Assembly (NCBI GenBank): GCA_903935355.1
Contig: CAIZRK010000019.1
Location: 1 to 64,000, forward strand
Length of the DNA: 64,000 bases
Source of the DNA: an uncultured beta proteobacterium
Lineage (GTDB): Bacteria; Pseudomonadota; Gammaproteobacteria; Burkholderiales; Burkholderiaceae
Reading direction: 5' to 3'
Shown here: piece by piece, positions 1-8,865 of the stretch
How the letters are laid out: every line of letters begins with the position of its first letter
Numbering within the stretch: position 1 is the stretch's first letter
The notes under the pieces: generated by a model
What the model was told of the DNA's origin: nothing
What the model saw: the letters and a program-made list of their open reading frames with translations, nothing else
The model's database searches: none
Made by a program: the position numbers and the translations under genes

Positions 1-1
1 A

Positions 2-1228
2 GTTTTGGTAAAGGTTGGTGACACGGTAGAAAAAGAACAATCCATTGTGGTGCTCGAATCTGATAAAGCCACTATGGATGTCCCTTCGTCACACTCAGGT
101 GTCGTTAAAGAAGTCAAAGTGAAGGTGGGGGATTCTCTTTCAGAAGGTTCGGTTGTGGTGATCTTGGAGGGTGGCTTTACTACACCTGCTATTTCATCGA
201 CATTAGCTGTTCCAACTCCTGCACAATCTGTTTCAACCATTGAAGCTCCTATTCCAAGAGCCCCAGTGCCTCCTCCGGTAAGCGCTCCGGTAGCGCCAGC
301 TGATGAAACTATTAGTCACGCTAGTCCGTCAGTCCGTAAATTTGCTCGAGAGCTAGGTGTCACTGTTGCTCAAGTCAAAGGTTCAGGCCCTAAAGGGCGT
401 ATTACTCAAGAAGACGTGCAGGCATTTATTAAAGCGACAATGAGTGGCGGTGCCGGTAATCCTGCAGTAGCTCCATCTGGAGGTAGTTTAGGTGGTCTAA
501 ATTTAATTCCTTGGCCAATAGTGGATTTCACAAAGTTTGGTGAAGTCGAGCGTCAACCCCTTAACCGTATTAAGAAACTCACAGCAGCTAATTTAGGTCG
601 TAACTGGGTCATGATCCCTGCGGTGACGTACCACGAAGATGCAGACATTACTGATTTAGAAGCATTTCGTGTGCTTACAAATAAAGAAAATGAAAAGCAA
701 GGCGTCAAAATTACCATGCTTGCTTTCTTGATGAAGGCAGCAGTTGCAGCCCTTAAAAAATATCCTGAGTTTAATAGTTCTTTAGATGGTGATGACTTAG
801 TTCTCAAAAAGTATTTTAATATCGCTTTTGCTGCGGATACACCTAATGGTTTAGTTGTGCCAGTCATTCGCAATGCTGATAAAAAAGGCATTTATGAGCT
901 AGCACGGGAAACATCTGAACTTGCAGCACTGGCACGTGATGGCAAATTAAAGCCAGATCAAATGCAGGGTGCGAGTTTTACTATTTCATCTTTAGGCGGA
1001 ATTGGTGGAACTTATTTCTCACCAATTGTGAATGCTCCTGAAGTGGCTATTTTAGGTGTGAGTAAGGCCGCTATGAAGCCAGTGTGGGATGGTAAACAAT
1101 TTGCTCCACGCCTCATTTGCCCTTTGTCCTTATCTGCAGATCATCGAGTCATTGACGGCGCTCTAGCGACTCGTTTTAATGTCTATATCGCTCAACTTCT
1201 GTACGACTTCCGTCGTGCAGTACTGTAA
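2..1228 (+). CDS. aceF: dihydrolipoamide acetyltransferase (E2 of pyruvate dehydrogenase), 5' truncated
   Basis: E2 core of the pyruvate dehydrogenase complex; moves the acetyl group from lipoate to CoA in the cytoplasm. The reading frame is open to the window edge and begins inside a lipoyl domain, so the start and any earlier lipoyl domain lie upstream. Visible in order are the lipoyl-lysine loop (ESDKATM, lysine codon at about 65-67), a Pro/Ala-rich linker, a peripheral-subunit-binding domain (near HASPSVRKFARELG, about nt 315-450) and the acyltransferase domain ending in the catalytic DHRVIDG motif at about 1140. The E3 gene follows after 9 bp, so the two are probably one transcript with aceE upstream. 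The pyruvate rather than 2-oxoglutarate assignment rests on the E2/E3 sequence style and on E3 also being lipoylated. Confidence 0.95.
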   Translation, partial: VLVKVGDTVEKEQSIVVLESDKATMDVPSSHSGVVKEVKVKVGDSLSEGSVVVILEGGFTTPAISSTLAVPTPAQSVSTIEAPIPRAPVPPPVSAPVAPADETISHASPSVRKFARELGVTVAQVKGSGPKGRITQEDVQAFIKATMSGGAGNPAVAPSGGSLGGLNLIPWPIVDFTKFGEVERQPLNRIKKLTAANLGRNWVMIPAVTYHEDADITDLEAFRVLTNKENEKQGVKITMLAFLMKAAVAALKKYPEFNSSLDGDDLVLKKYFNIAFAADTPNGLVVPVIRNADKKGIYELARETSELAALARDGKLKPDQMQGASFTISSLGGIGGTYFSPIVNAPEVAILGVSKAAMKPVWDGKQFAPRLICPLSLSADHRVIDGALATRFNVYIAQLLYDFRRAVL

Positions 1229-1237
1229 GGATCCTTT

Positions 1238-3028
1238 ATGGCCAAGCAAATGATCCTCGTACCAGATATTGGTGACTATTCTAATGTTCCGGTGATTGAA
1301 GTTTTAATCAAAGTCGGTGATGTCATTGAAAAAGAGCAAGCATTATTAATTTTGGAGTCTGATAAAGCAACTATGGAAATTCCGGCTGATGCGCCAGGCA
1401 CTGTCATTAGTCTTGCTGTTAAACCGGGTGATAAAGTAAGCAAGGGTAGCGTTATTGCACAGATCGAAACAGCTACAGCTACAGTTGCAAAAGCTGCTCC
1501 TGCCGTCCAATCTCCAGCATCCACCCCACCATCCGTGACTGCATTACCTATCTCTGTACCTGTCGCAGGTCAATATAACGGTAAGGTCGATCACGACTGT
1601 GAGGTACTCGTGTTGGGGGCTGGCCCTGGTGGATATAGTGCAGCGTTTCGTAGCGCTGATTTGGGTATGAATACGATTTTGGTAGAGCGCTACTCTACTT
1701 TAGGCGGTGTTTGTCTGAATGTAGGATGTATTCCATCTAAAGCTTTGCTACATACCACCTCAGTAATGGATGAAGTAAAAACGATGTCTAAACATGGAAT
1801 TACTTATGGCGCACCCAAAATTGAAATTGATCAATTGCGTGCTTATAAGGATTTAGTGATCACCAAATTAACGGGTGGTCTAGCCGGCATGGCTAAAGCA
1901 CGAAAGGTAACTACAGTGCGCGGTATGGGGCGTTTCTTAGATGCGAACCATGTTGAAGTGGAATTGACTAGCGGCTCCGGTCAAGACCTCACTGGTAAAA
2001 AAGAAGTCATTCGTTTTCAGAAGGCTATTATTGCTGCAGGTAGTCAACCGGTAAAACTACCTTTCTTGCCGGAAGACCCTCGGATTGTAGACAGCACAGG
2101 TGCTCTCTTATTAAAGAGCATTCCTAAGCGCATGCTAGTCATTGGCGGCGGCATTATTGGTTTGGAGATGGCCACGGTCTACAGTACCTTAGGGTCACGC
2201 ATTGACATCGCTGAGATGATGGATGGTTTGATGGCCGGCGCTGATCGTGATTTAGAAAAGGTCTGGGAAAAGTTTAATGCTAGTCGCTTTGAAAAGATCA
2301 TGCTTAAAACCCGTGCGTCTAAAGCACAAGTGAAGGCTGACGGTATTGCCGTGAGTTTTGAGGGTGAAAATGCTCCTGCAGAGCCACAAACTTATGACTT
2401 GGTATTAGTTGCGGTTGGGCGCACGCCTAATGGTAAAAAGATTGATGCTGCTGCTGCAGGTGTACAAATAGATGAACGTGGCTTTATTCTCGTTGATAGA
2501 CAAATGCGGACTAATGTATCTAATATCTTCGCAATTGGTGATCTAGTTGGTCAACCCATGCTTGCGCACAAAGCAGTCCATGAAGGTCATGTGGCAGCTG
2601 AAGCGGCAGCAGGGCAGAAGTCTTATTTTGATGCCAAGCAAATTCCTTCAGTAGCCTATACCGACCCCGAAGTAGCTTGGGCTGGTTTAACCGAGGAACA
2701 ATGTAAAGCGCAAGGTATTGCTTATGAAAAGGGCTTGTTTCCGTGGGCCGCAAGTGGGCGTGCGATTGCTAATGGTCGTGATGAAGGCTTTACCAAGCTC
2801 ATTTTTGATGCTACTTCAAAACGCATTATTGGGGGTGGTATCGTTGGAACTCATGCTGGCGATCTAATCGGTGAGGTTTGTCTTGCAATCGAAATGGGCG
2901 CTGATGCTGTAGATATAGGCAAAACCATTCATCCCCATCCCACTTTAGGCGAGTCAGTTGGTTTGGCCGCAGAAGCGGCGCACGGGCATTGCACCGATTT
3001 GCCTCCCGTTAAAAAGAAAGCTCATTAA
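1238..3028 (+). CDS. lpdA: dihydrolipoamide dehydrogenase (E3) with N-terminal lipoyl domain
   Basis: Flavoprotein disulfide reductase that reoxidises dihydrolipoamide with NAD+. At 596 residues it is about 120 longer than a plain E3 because of an N-terminal lipoyl domain (lysine 43 in ESDKATM) joined by an Ala/Pro linker. Then come the FAD motif GAGPGG (127-132), the redox disulfide C159/C164 in GGVCLNVGCIPSK, an NAD-binding GGGIIG motif and the C-terminal HPHPTLGES segment with the dimer-interface catalytic His. The ATG follows aceF by 9 bp with a GGATCC-type purine stretch upstream. Lipoylated E3 proteins of this form are known from betaproteobacterial pyruvate dehydrogenases, which supports that assignment. 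Confidence 0.96.
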   Translation: MAKQMILVPDIGDYSNVPVIEVLIKVGDVIEKEQALLILESDKATMEIPADAPGTVISLAVKPGDKVSKGSVIAQIETATATVAKAAPAVQSPASTPPSVTALPISVPVAGQYNGKVDHDCEVLVLGAGPGGYSAAFRSADLGMNTILVERYSTLGGVCLNVGCIPSKALLHTTSVMDEVKTMSKHGITYGAPKIEIDQLRAYKDLVITKLTGGLAGMAKARKVTTVRGMGRFLDANHVEVELTSGSGQDLTGKKEVIRFQKAIIAAGSQPVKLPFLPEDPRIVDSTGALLLKSIPKRMLVIGGGIIGLEMATVYSTLGSRIDIAEMMDGLMAGADRDLEKVWEKFNASRFEKIMLKTRASKAQVKADGIAVSFEGENAPAEPQTYDLVLVAVGRTPNGKKIDAAAAGVQIDERGFILVDRQMRTNVSNIFAIGDLVGQPMLAHKAVHEGHVAAEAAAGQKSYFDAKQIPSVAYTDPEVAWAGLTEEQCKAQGIAYEKGLFPWAASGRAIANGRDEGFTKLIFDATSKRIIGGGIVGTHAGDLIGEVCLAIEMGADAVDIGKTIHPHPTLGESVGLAAEAAHGHCTDLPPVKKKAH

Positions 3029-3077
3029 CTTACTATGCGTTGATCTGTTTCATCTAAAACTAAAAGCCCTGAAAAAA

Positions 3078-3104
3078 TGAACTGACCCACAAAAGTTGGA
3101 CAGT
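3078..3104. repeat. relic of an IS3-family terminal inverted repeat
   Basis: The segment has the pattern TGAACTGACCC followed by ACAAAAGTTGGACAGT. It resembles the conserved ends of IS3-family elements (TGxACTGACCCC-x-AAAGTTGGACA) as I recall them. It lies between the convergent ends of lpdA and the phasin gene, with no transposase frame beside it, so if real it is a scar. No inverted partner was found nearby. Fourteen bases (AAAGTTGGACAGTT) recur in the same orientation at about 3911-3924, at the start of the exporter gene. Confidence 0.45.
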
Positions 3105-3138
3105 TTGATTAGGTTACCAGAAGGGATTGAGTTCGAAA

Positions 3139-3693
3139 TTACTTCTTCTTTATCACTTTGTTAGTTGTGCCGACATTTTTTATAGCAGTTTCAGCGGCAT
3201 TATTAAGGTTACTTTGGGCAACTTCAACGGCATGCTTGACGGCCTTCTGACTGGTTTCGTATACATTGGTAGCTGAGGCAATCGCCTGTTTCATTGCGTT
3301 TACTGCAGCATCTGAACCTGGGGGTGCATTTTTGGTCCAGTCTTCAACTAGGGAATTCATTTTCCTTTGACCGGCTTGAAATTCCTTTTCAGCTGATTTG
3401 GTGAAATTTTCTTGTGTTTCATGGGCCAACTCATATAAGTGACGACTATAAGCCATAATTTTCTCTGCCATTGGTGCGACAGCAGCAGCTTGATGTGCAA
3501 GGAGCTGTTGAATATCTTTAACTTCCAATGCTTTTTTTGCACTGCTCATGCTATCGCTCAAGCTTTGCTTGGCAATGTGCATATTTAGTTCTACTAATTT
3601 TTCAATGCTCTGAAGTGCTTGATTTGTAAGACCGCTCAAAGTTTCTAAATTGGCTTTCTGTGCTGCTGCAATCTGTTCAGGAGTTAAGTTCAT
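3139..3693 (-). CDS. phaP: phasin family protein (PHA granule-associated)
   Basis: Small amphipathic protein that coats polyhydroxyalkanoate granules and influences their size and number. The frame can extend upstream to 3756, but the start at 3693 (MNLTPEQIAAAQKANLETL) is preferred. It gives the standard phasin N-terminus and has an AAAGGGAT ribosome-binding site. The 184 residues are rich in Ala, Lys, Gln and Asn, with long predicted helices, no cysteine and a Lys-rich tail, as in the Phasin_2 family. It stands alone and converges on lpdA. A phasin implies PHA synthesis elsewhere in the genome; no phaC or phaA lies in this window. Confidence 0.88.
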   Translation of the reverse strand: MNLTPEQIAAAQKANLETLSGLTNQALQSIEKLVELNMHIAKQSLSDSMSSAKKALEVKDIQQLLAHQAAAVAPMAEKIMAYSRHLYELAHETQENFTKSAEKEFQAGQRKMNSLVEDWTKNAPPGSDAAVNAMKQAIASATNVYETSQKAVKHAVEVAQSNLNNAAETAIKNVGTTNKVIKKK

Positions 3694-3903
3694 TTTCGAT
3701 CCCTTTCGCTTGGATACCTTAGCTTTTGAGCCCACCATGAGCTCAATTTCAATCAATTTTCGATTCTTAATCTTCTATGATAAAGAATTTAATGTTGCAA
3801 CGCCATACAAATAATGCTAGTAGGGGGATTTAGGTAGATATTAGTAAAACAGCCTAAAATTGGCGGTTACTAGAAAAATTACAATCCATTTAGTTAGTTA
3901 TTT

Positions 3904-4791
3904 ATGAGTTTAAAGTTGGACAGTTATATTGCACCACTATTTGTACTGATTTGGAGTACGGGATTTGTGATTGCCCGCCTTGCAATGCCTTATGTAGAGC
4001 CTGCCACCTTCTTATTTTGGCGGTTTGCTGGGGTTTTAATGGCGATGGCAGCTTTAAGTTTGGTGTGGCGAATTACATGGCCAAGTTGGCCTCAAATTAA
4101 GCATATTGCTGTGGCAGGACTGTTATTGCAATTTGGCTATCTGCTGGGCGTATGGTTTGCTGTCCGCTTAGGAATGACTGCGGGCTTGGTTGCCATCATT
4201 GTAGGCTTACAACCTATCCTAACGGCTTGGTTTGCTGCATGGATCTCTGAAAAAGTTAGTCCGAGACAGTGGATTGGGTTGGGATTTGGATTTGCTGGGG
4301 TAGCACTAGTCGTTGCGGAAAAGATTGGTTTTACTCACATCCCATTCGCAAGTTATATCTTGGCATTTGCAGCTTTACTGTCCATTACCTTTGGAACGCT
4401 TTACCAGAAAAAATATTGCCCTGTATTTGATTTGCGAGCAGGCTCCTCAATTCAGTTTGGCGTATCTGCTATTTTATGTTTTGCCTGCATGTATTACTTT
4501 GAGTCTGGTGTGATGGTGTGGAATGCACCCGTCGTTGGCGCCTTATTATGGGCAATTTTTCCTCTGTCGATTGGTAGTATTAGCCTGCTATTCATGATGA
4601 TTCGCAAAGGAGCGGCTACAAAAGTGACTAGCTTGTTGTATTTAACGCCACCAACCACTGCAGCTATGGCCTGGCTTATATTTGATGAGCCATTCACAAT
4701 GATGATGGCAGGGGGTCTGGCGTTGACAATGGGGGGTGTAATTTTGGTAAATGCCCGTCAATCCAATAATGTGGCGACTATTGCTGAATAG
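3904..4791 (+). CDS. EamA/DMT-superfamily transporter
   Basis: Integral inner-membrane protein of 295 residues with about ten hydrophobic segments arranged as two EamA repeats. It is typical of drug/metabolite transporters that export amino acids or other metabolites. The first helix has the family-like sequence LIWSTGFVIARLAMPYVEP, and the second repeat carries LIFDEPFTMMMAGG near residue 260. The substrate cannot be read from sequence. The first codons (ATGAGTTTAAAGTTGGACAG) share 14 bases with the IS-end-like sequence at 3091-3106. No ribosome-binding site is obvious, so the true start may need checking. Confidence 0.82.
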   Translation: MSLKLDSYIAPLFVLIWSTGFVIARLAMPYVEPATFLFWRFAGVLMAMAALSLVWRITWPSWPQIKHIAVAGLLLQFGYLLGVWFAVRLGMTAGLVAIIVGLQPILTAWFAAWISEKVSPRQWIGLGFGFAGVALVVAEKIGFTHIPFASYILAFAALLSITFGTLYQKKYCPVFDLRAGSSIQFGVSAILCFACMYYFESGVMVWNAPVVGALLWAIFPLSIGSISLLFMMIRKGAATKVTSLLYLTPPTTAAMAWLIFDEPFTMMMAGGLALTMGGVILVNARQSNNVATIAE

Positions 4792-4900
4792 ATTGCACTA
4801 AAAGTTAGTTTATTTGCAGTGTTTTGGATTAATAAAGCTAACACCGCTGTCAAAGTTATTTATCATTCGGTATGTTGAAAGTTTTGGAAGGTATTTTGGA

Positions 4901-5947
4901 ATGCATGTGAATCGATTTTGGATCTTGGTTTTATCTTGCCTTTTTGCATTAGGCATCACTATCAATTCAATAGCTAGCGCCGCTACTACTGAAAAACAGA
5001 GTAAATCGACTAAAGCGAAATCAACTTCTGCTGCAAGCGCACCGCCAAGTGCAAAGACAACGCTAAAAATATCAAAATCCGCCAAAAAACCCCGGAGTGT
5101 ACGAACTACCGTTACTCGTTCATCTGATGCAGTTGTAGTTGGCCCCCCATCTTTAGCGACAGCTCTTGGGTTACGTGGGCAACACGATCAATTGAGTCTT
5201 AAATCAAGCGTAGCTATGGTTGTTAATCAAGATACTAAAGAAGTGTATTTTGAGAAAAATTCTTCTGTGAGTTTGCCTATAGCATCGATTACTAAATTAA
5301 TGACAGCAATGGTGATCCTAGACTCTAACCTTCCTCTAGAGGACACAATCGTCATTAATGCTGATGATGTGAATATTTATCGTACATCTCGCTTATCGGG
5401 GGGGACTGTTTTAACGCGTGAAGAAGCGCTTTTACTGGCCTTAATGTCATCTGAGAATCGGGCGGCCTATACCTTGGGAAGAAACTATCCAGGCGGAATA
5501 CCTGCATTTGTGGATGCCATGAATCGCAAGGCCAGAGAGATTGGCATGAGCCATTCGCATTTTGCTGACCCCACTGGCCTAATGAGTGAAAACGTAGCAT
5601 CAGCTGAAGATTTAACGCGTCTATTGAGTGCCGCCTATCAATACAAAATGATTCGAGAGTTTTCTACCTGGCCAACCCTGACTATGGTGATTAATCAACG
5701 GCCACAAAAGTTCTTAAATACCAACAGATTGGTGCGTGCTGGTGATATGGATATTGGACTACAAAAAACGGGCTTTATCAACGCAGCTGGTAAGTGCCTG
5801 GTGATGCAAGCGAGGGTAAACAATACGCCTTTGCTATTGGTATTTTTGGATTCTGTTGGAACCCAATCTCGATTTGCTGATGCTGTGCGAGTACGTGATT
5901 GGTATGAGCGCTCTGGAGAACCACAACCCATCCGCCGCTTAATGTAA
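4901..5947 (+). CDS. pbpG: D-alanyl-D-alanine endopeptidase, PbpG/PBP7-like
   Basis: Periplasmic serine peptidase (S11 family) that cuts peptidoglycan cross-links. From the ATG at 4901 (GGAAGG eight to nine bases upstream) it has 348 residues. A signal peptide (VNRFWILVLSCLFALG) is followed by a Lys/Ser/Ala-rich low-complexity stretch to about residue 75. The three penicillin-binding motifs are present: SITK (S129, K132), SEN (184-186) and KTG (289-291). The frame is open upstream to 4814, but that extension lacks a signal-peptide layout. It converges on the IclR gene with a 21-bp gap. PbpG fits better than DacA because no C-terminal amphipathic anchor domain is present. Confidence 0.87.
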   Translation: MHVNRFWILVLSCLFALGITINSIASAATTEKQSKSTKAKSTSAASAPPSAKTTLKISKSAKKPRSVRTTVTRSSDAVVVGPPSLATALGLRGQHDQLSLKSSVAMVVNQDTKEVYFEKNSSVSLPIASITKLMTAMVILDSNLPLEDTIVINADDVNIYRTSRLSGGTVLTREEALLLALMSSENRAAYTLGRNYPGGIPAFVDAMNRKAREIGMSHSHFADPTGLMSENVASAEDLTRLLSAAYQYKMIREFSTWPTLTMVINQRPQKFLNTNRLVRAGDMDIGLQKTGFINAAGKCLVMQARVNNTPLLLVFLDSVGTQSRFADAVRVRDWYERSGEPQPIRRLM

Positions 5948-5968
5948 AAGCATCAAGAGGAATGGTAA

Positions 5969-6787
5969 TTAATGGTTTGAGCCGCTCATTTTTGGTTTAA
6001 AGCCCATCCCCTTAGAAATCTGCAAAGCCGTCTCTTGAAGTGAGCGCAGCCAATCTGCCTGAATACGATCGGTAGGAGCGCTTAAGGATAGGCCAGCAAC
6101 CAGCTTTCCGCTGTCATCCAATATAGAGGCAGCGAAACAACTAACACCAAGTTCTAACTCTTCATTGTCTTTAGAGCTAGATAATTGGCGAACTTGATTC
6201 AGTTCAGCTTCAAGCTTACCCAAATCCGTAATACTATTTCTGGTATGGCCTGAAAGCCCAGTTCTAGTAACATAAGCGCGCACTTGGTTAGGGTCATCGC
6301 TAGCTAAAAATAATTTACCAACAGAAGTGAGGTGTAGTGGTGCGCGACCACCAATGGCACGGACCACTTGCATTCCTGATCGTTCACTATAAGCACGATC
6401 GACATAAACGATTTCATCTCCTTGCCGTACTGAAAGATTAATAGTTTCACCGGTAAGTTTATGAAGGGCACGCATAGGGGCTTGAGCCGCCTCACGAACT
6501 GACAGACGAGCTTTAACTAAGTTACCCAATTCCAATAACTTTAAACCCAAGCGGTAGGTGCCTCCATCACCACGCTCAACCAAGCGACAGGCTACTAAGT
6601 CATTTAAAATTCGGTGGGCAGTCGAAGGGTGAAGTGTAGTTTGTGCAGCTAAATCCTTTAGGCTGCTAGATTCTTCATGAACCGCTAAAGCATCGAGCAA
6701 ATTGATCATGCGATCAAGCACTTGAATAGCAGTTTTACTAGCTTCTCCAGGAATCTTTAGTGGCTTAAGTGGTTTACTTGTTGTCAT
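5969..6787 (-). CDS. IclR-family transcriptional regulator
   Basis: 272-residue repressor/activator with an N-terminal winged helix-turn-helix (about residues 22-80; ATTLHPSTAHRILNDLVACRLVERG) and a C-terminal IclR effector domain (about 100-260; FAASILDDSGKLVAGLSLSAP). The family binds small acids or aromatics. It is transcribed away from the kor-like operon. The 248-bp divergent region between them holds a perfect palindrome 34 bp from its start codon and an FNR box further on. It therefore probably represses itself and may control the 2-oxoacid oxidoreductase operon. The inducer is unknown; a substrate or product of that enzyme is a reasonable guess. Confidence 0.9.
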   Translation of the reverse strand: MTTSKPLKPLKIPGEASKTAIQVLDRMINLLDALAVHEESSSLKDLAAQTTLHPSTAHRILNDLVACRLVERGDGGTYRLGLKLLELGNLVKARLSVREAAQAPMRALHKLTGETINLSVRQGDEIVYVDRAYSERSGMQVVRAIGGRAPLHLTSVGKLFLASDDPNQVRAYVTRTGLSGHTRNSITDLGKLEAELNQVRQLSSSKDNEELELGVSCFAASILDDSGKLVAGLSLSAPTDRIQADWLRSLQETALQISKGMGFKPKMSGSNH

Positions 6788-6820
6788 GAGGATATTGTAG
6801 CGATTTTATGAAAAATTGCA

Positions 6821-6845
6821 TATTATGAAATCCTATTTCATAATA
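6821..6845. promoter_or_regulatory. perfect inverted repeat, candidate IclR operator
   Basis: Arms TATTATGAAAT and ATTTCATAATA are exact reverse complements, 11 bp each, separated by 3 bp (CCT). The GAAAT/ATTTC core resembles operators of IclR-family proteins. It lies 34-58 bp upstream of the IclR start codon and 54 bp before the FNR box of the divergent operon. It is therefore placed for autorepression and possibly joint control. Confidence 0.65.
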
Positions 6846-6898
6846 GACCAAGGAATCAGCACAAGCAAATATCTAAATATGCTGCATCTGCATAAGAT

Positions 6899-6912
6899 TT
6901 GATCTAAATCAA
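6899..6912. promoter_or_regulatory. FNR/ANR box upstream of the kor-like operon
   Basis: TTGAT-CTAA-ATCAA matches the FNR/ANR consensus TTGAT-N4-ATCAA at all ten defined positions. Its centre is about 130 bp before the TTG start of the korC-like gene. If bound at the usual -41.5 position, transcription would start near 6947, leaving a leader of about 90 nt. The protein would be an oxygen-sensing CRP/FNR regulator encoded outside this window. Confidence 0.72.
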
Positions 6913-7035
6913 GTCATTTGGCTTTATTAGATCCATGTAGCTAGTTGGAAGGGTTTACCTGAGTGTGAAGCTTCTCCAAGTGCGTAGAATTCATCTATCA
7001 GGATTTACTACTAATTAAATTACAGGAGATAGCCT

Positions 7036-8865
7036 TTGCAATCTGTAAACCTTAACCCAGATTACTTTCATAAGGTTGTTGATTGTCAGTGGGCTTGTCC
7101 GGCACATACTCCTGTTCCTGAATACATTCGACTGATTGCTCAAGGTCGTTATGCTGATGCTTACATGATTAATTGGGTGTCGAATGTTTTTCCTGGGGTA
7201 CTTGGTAGAACTTGCGATAGACCTTGCGAACCTGCTTGTCGTCGGGGTAGGGTAGAGGAGAATAATGGCGTCGATCCAGAGCCTGTAGCGATTTGTCGCT
7301 TAAAGCGAGTTGCTGCAGATAACAAGGGAGATGTGCAAGCGCGCATGCCTAGTATCTCCAAAAAAAATGGCAAGCAGATTGCATGCGTTGGCGCTGGCCC
7401 ATCCTCGTTAACAGTTGCCCGAGATCTAGCCCCATTGGGATATGACGTCACTATTTACGATAGTGAAATTAAAGCTGGAGGATTTATTCGTTCACAAATT
7501 CCACGATTTCGTTTACCAGAAACTGTGATTGACGAAGAGACGGGATACATTTTAAATCTAGATGTCCAGTTCAAATCTGAGCAGCGAGTAGATTCTCTTA
7601 AGGCTCTATTACATGAAGGATACGATGCGATTTTTATAGGTTCTGGAGCTCCGCGGGGAAGGGATTTAGATCTAGTTGGACGTAAAGAGGCTGACAATGA
7701 TATTCATCTTGGTATTAATTGGCTTGCATCCGTCTCCTTTGGCCATATTACTAAGGTAGAGGGAAAGGTAATCGTATTAGGTGGCGGCAATACTGCCATG
7801 GATTGTTGTCGATCGGCGCGGCGGCTAGGCAGCAATGATGTCAAGGTAATCGTCCGTAGCGGGTTTGATGAAATGAAAGCATCTCCTTGGGAAAAAGAAG
7901 ATGCTCTTCATGAAGGCATTCCCATCCTGAATTATCACGTACCGATCAGTTTTGAATGCAAAGATGGGAAATTGTTTGGAATGCGTTTTGAGATCGTTAA
8001 AGCTATTTATGATGATCAGGGGAATAGAACGCTGGTGCCATCGGGCGAACCTGAAGTTTTTATTGAGTGTGATTCCGTCCTGCTGGCAGTAGGACAAGAG
8101 AATGCATTCCCCTGGATTGAGAAGGATTGCGGTATTGAATTTAATCGCTATGGTTTACCAGTGCTAAACAAAAATACCTTCCAATCCACATTATCAAATG
8201 TATTTTTTGGTGGAGATGCCGCATATGGGCCAAAGAATATTATTACCGCTGTTGCTCAAGGTCATACTGCCGCAATCTCTATCGACCGGTATTTACATCA
8301 TGAAGATATTTCTATTAGACCACCACCTAAGGTGAATTTAATGTCCCAAAAAATGGGTATTCATGAATGGAGTTATCACAATGATGTTTCTAAAGATGAG
8401 CGCTATGCAGTCCCTTGGGCCGCAGCTGAAATAGCACTTTCTAGTATCCGTATTGAGGTCGAGCTAGGGTTTGATGAGGCAACTGCCTTTAAAGAGGCTA
8501 GTCGCTGTCTTAATTGCGATGTCCAAACCATCTTTACTAGAGAGACGTGTATTGAGTGCGATGGTTGTGTGGATATTTGCCCGATGGATTGCATTACATT
8601 CACAGTTGGAGGATCTATCGATGATCTTAGGACGCGCCTTAAAGCCCCAGCATTAAATCATGAGCAAGATTTATATGTATCTGATAATTTAAAGTCTGGC
8701 AGGATCATGGTCAAAGACGAGGATGTGTGTTTACATTGCGGCTTATGTGCTGAACGCTGTCCAACTGGTGCATGGGATATGCAGAAATTCTTACTTAGCA
8801 CAGTACAGGCAGGACCCCAATGCCGCGATAAGCAAATTGGTCATGCGGGAAGGGGGGTTATATGA
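7036..8865 (+). CDS. FAD/iron-sulfur NAD(P)H oxidoreductase subunit (GltD-like, KorC-type)
   Basis: Electron-transfer subunit expected to shuttle electrons between NAD(P) and the 2-oxoacid oxidoreductase encoded just downstream. The start is a TTG with CAGGAG seven bases upstream. In order over 609 residues: a GltD-like N-terminal cysteine domain (C17, C21, C60, C64, C68, C87); an FAD motif VGAGPS (118-123); an NAD(P) motif GGGNTAMD (249-256); a second flavin motif GGDAAYGP; and a C-terminal ferredoxin domain with two 4Fe-4S motifs (C505/508/511/515 and C565/568/571/575). It overlaps korA by 4 bp (ATGA). Glutamate synthase small subunit is unlikely because there is no gltB and the ferredoxin tail is extra. 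I recall such a third subunit from 2-oxoglutarate:NADP oxidoreductase of Azoarcus. Confidence 0.82.
   Translation: MQSVNLNPDYFHKVVDCQWACPAHTPVPEYIRLIAQGRYADAYMINWVSNVFPGVLGRTCDRPCEPACRRGRVEENNGVDPEPVAICRLKRVAADNKGDVQARMPSISKKNGKQIACVGAGPSSLTVARDLAPLGYDVTIYDSEIKAGGFIRSQIPRFRLPETVIDEETGYILNLDVQFKSEQRVDSLKALLHEGYDAIFIGSGAPRGRDLDLVGRKEADNDIHLGINWLASVSFGHITKVEGKVIVLGGGNTAMDCCRSARRLGSNDVKVIVRSGFDEMKASPWEKEDALHEGIPILNYHVPISFECKDGKLFGMRFEIVKAIYDDQGNRTLVPSGEPEVFIECDSVLLAVGQENAFPWIEKDCGIEFNRYGLPVLNKNTFQSTLSNVFFGGDAAYGPKNIITAVAQGHTAAISIDRYLHHEDISIRPPPKVNLMSQKMGIHEWSYHNDVSKDERYAVPWAAAEIALSSIRIEVELGFDEATAFKEASRCLNCDVQTIFTRETCIECDGCVDICPMDCITFTVGGSIDDLRTRLKAPALNHEQDLYVSDNLKSGRIMVKDEDVCLHCGLCAERCPTGAWDMQKFLLSTVQAGPQCRDKQIGHAGRGVI

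Noticed and set aside
6702-6717. TTGAT-CATGCG-ATCAA as a third FNR box
   Set aside because: The spacer is 6 bases instead of 4 and it lies inside the IclR coding sequence.
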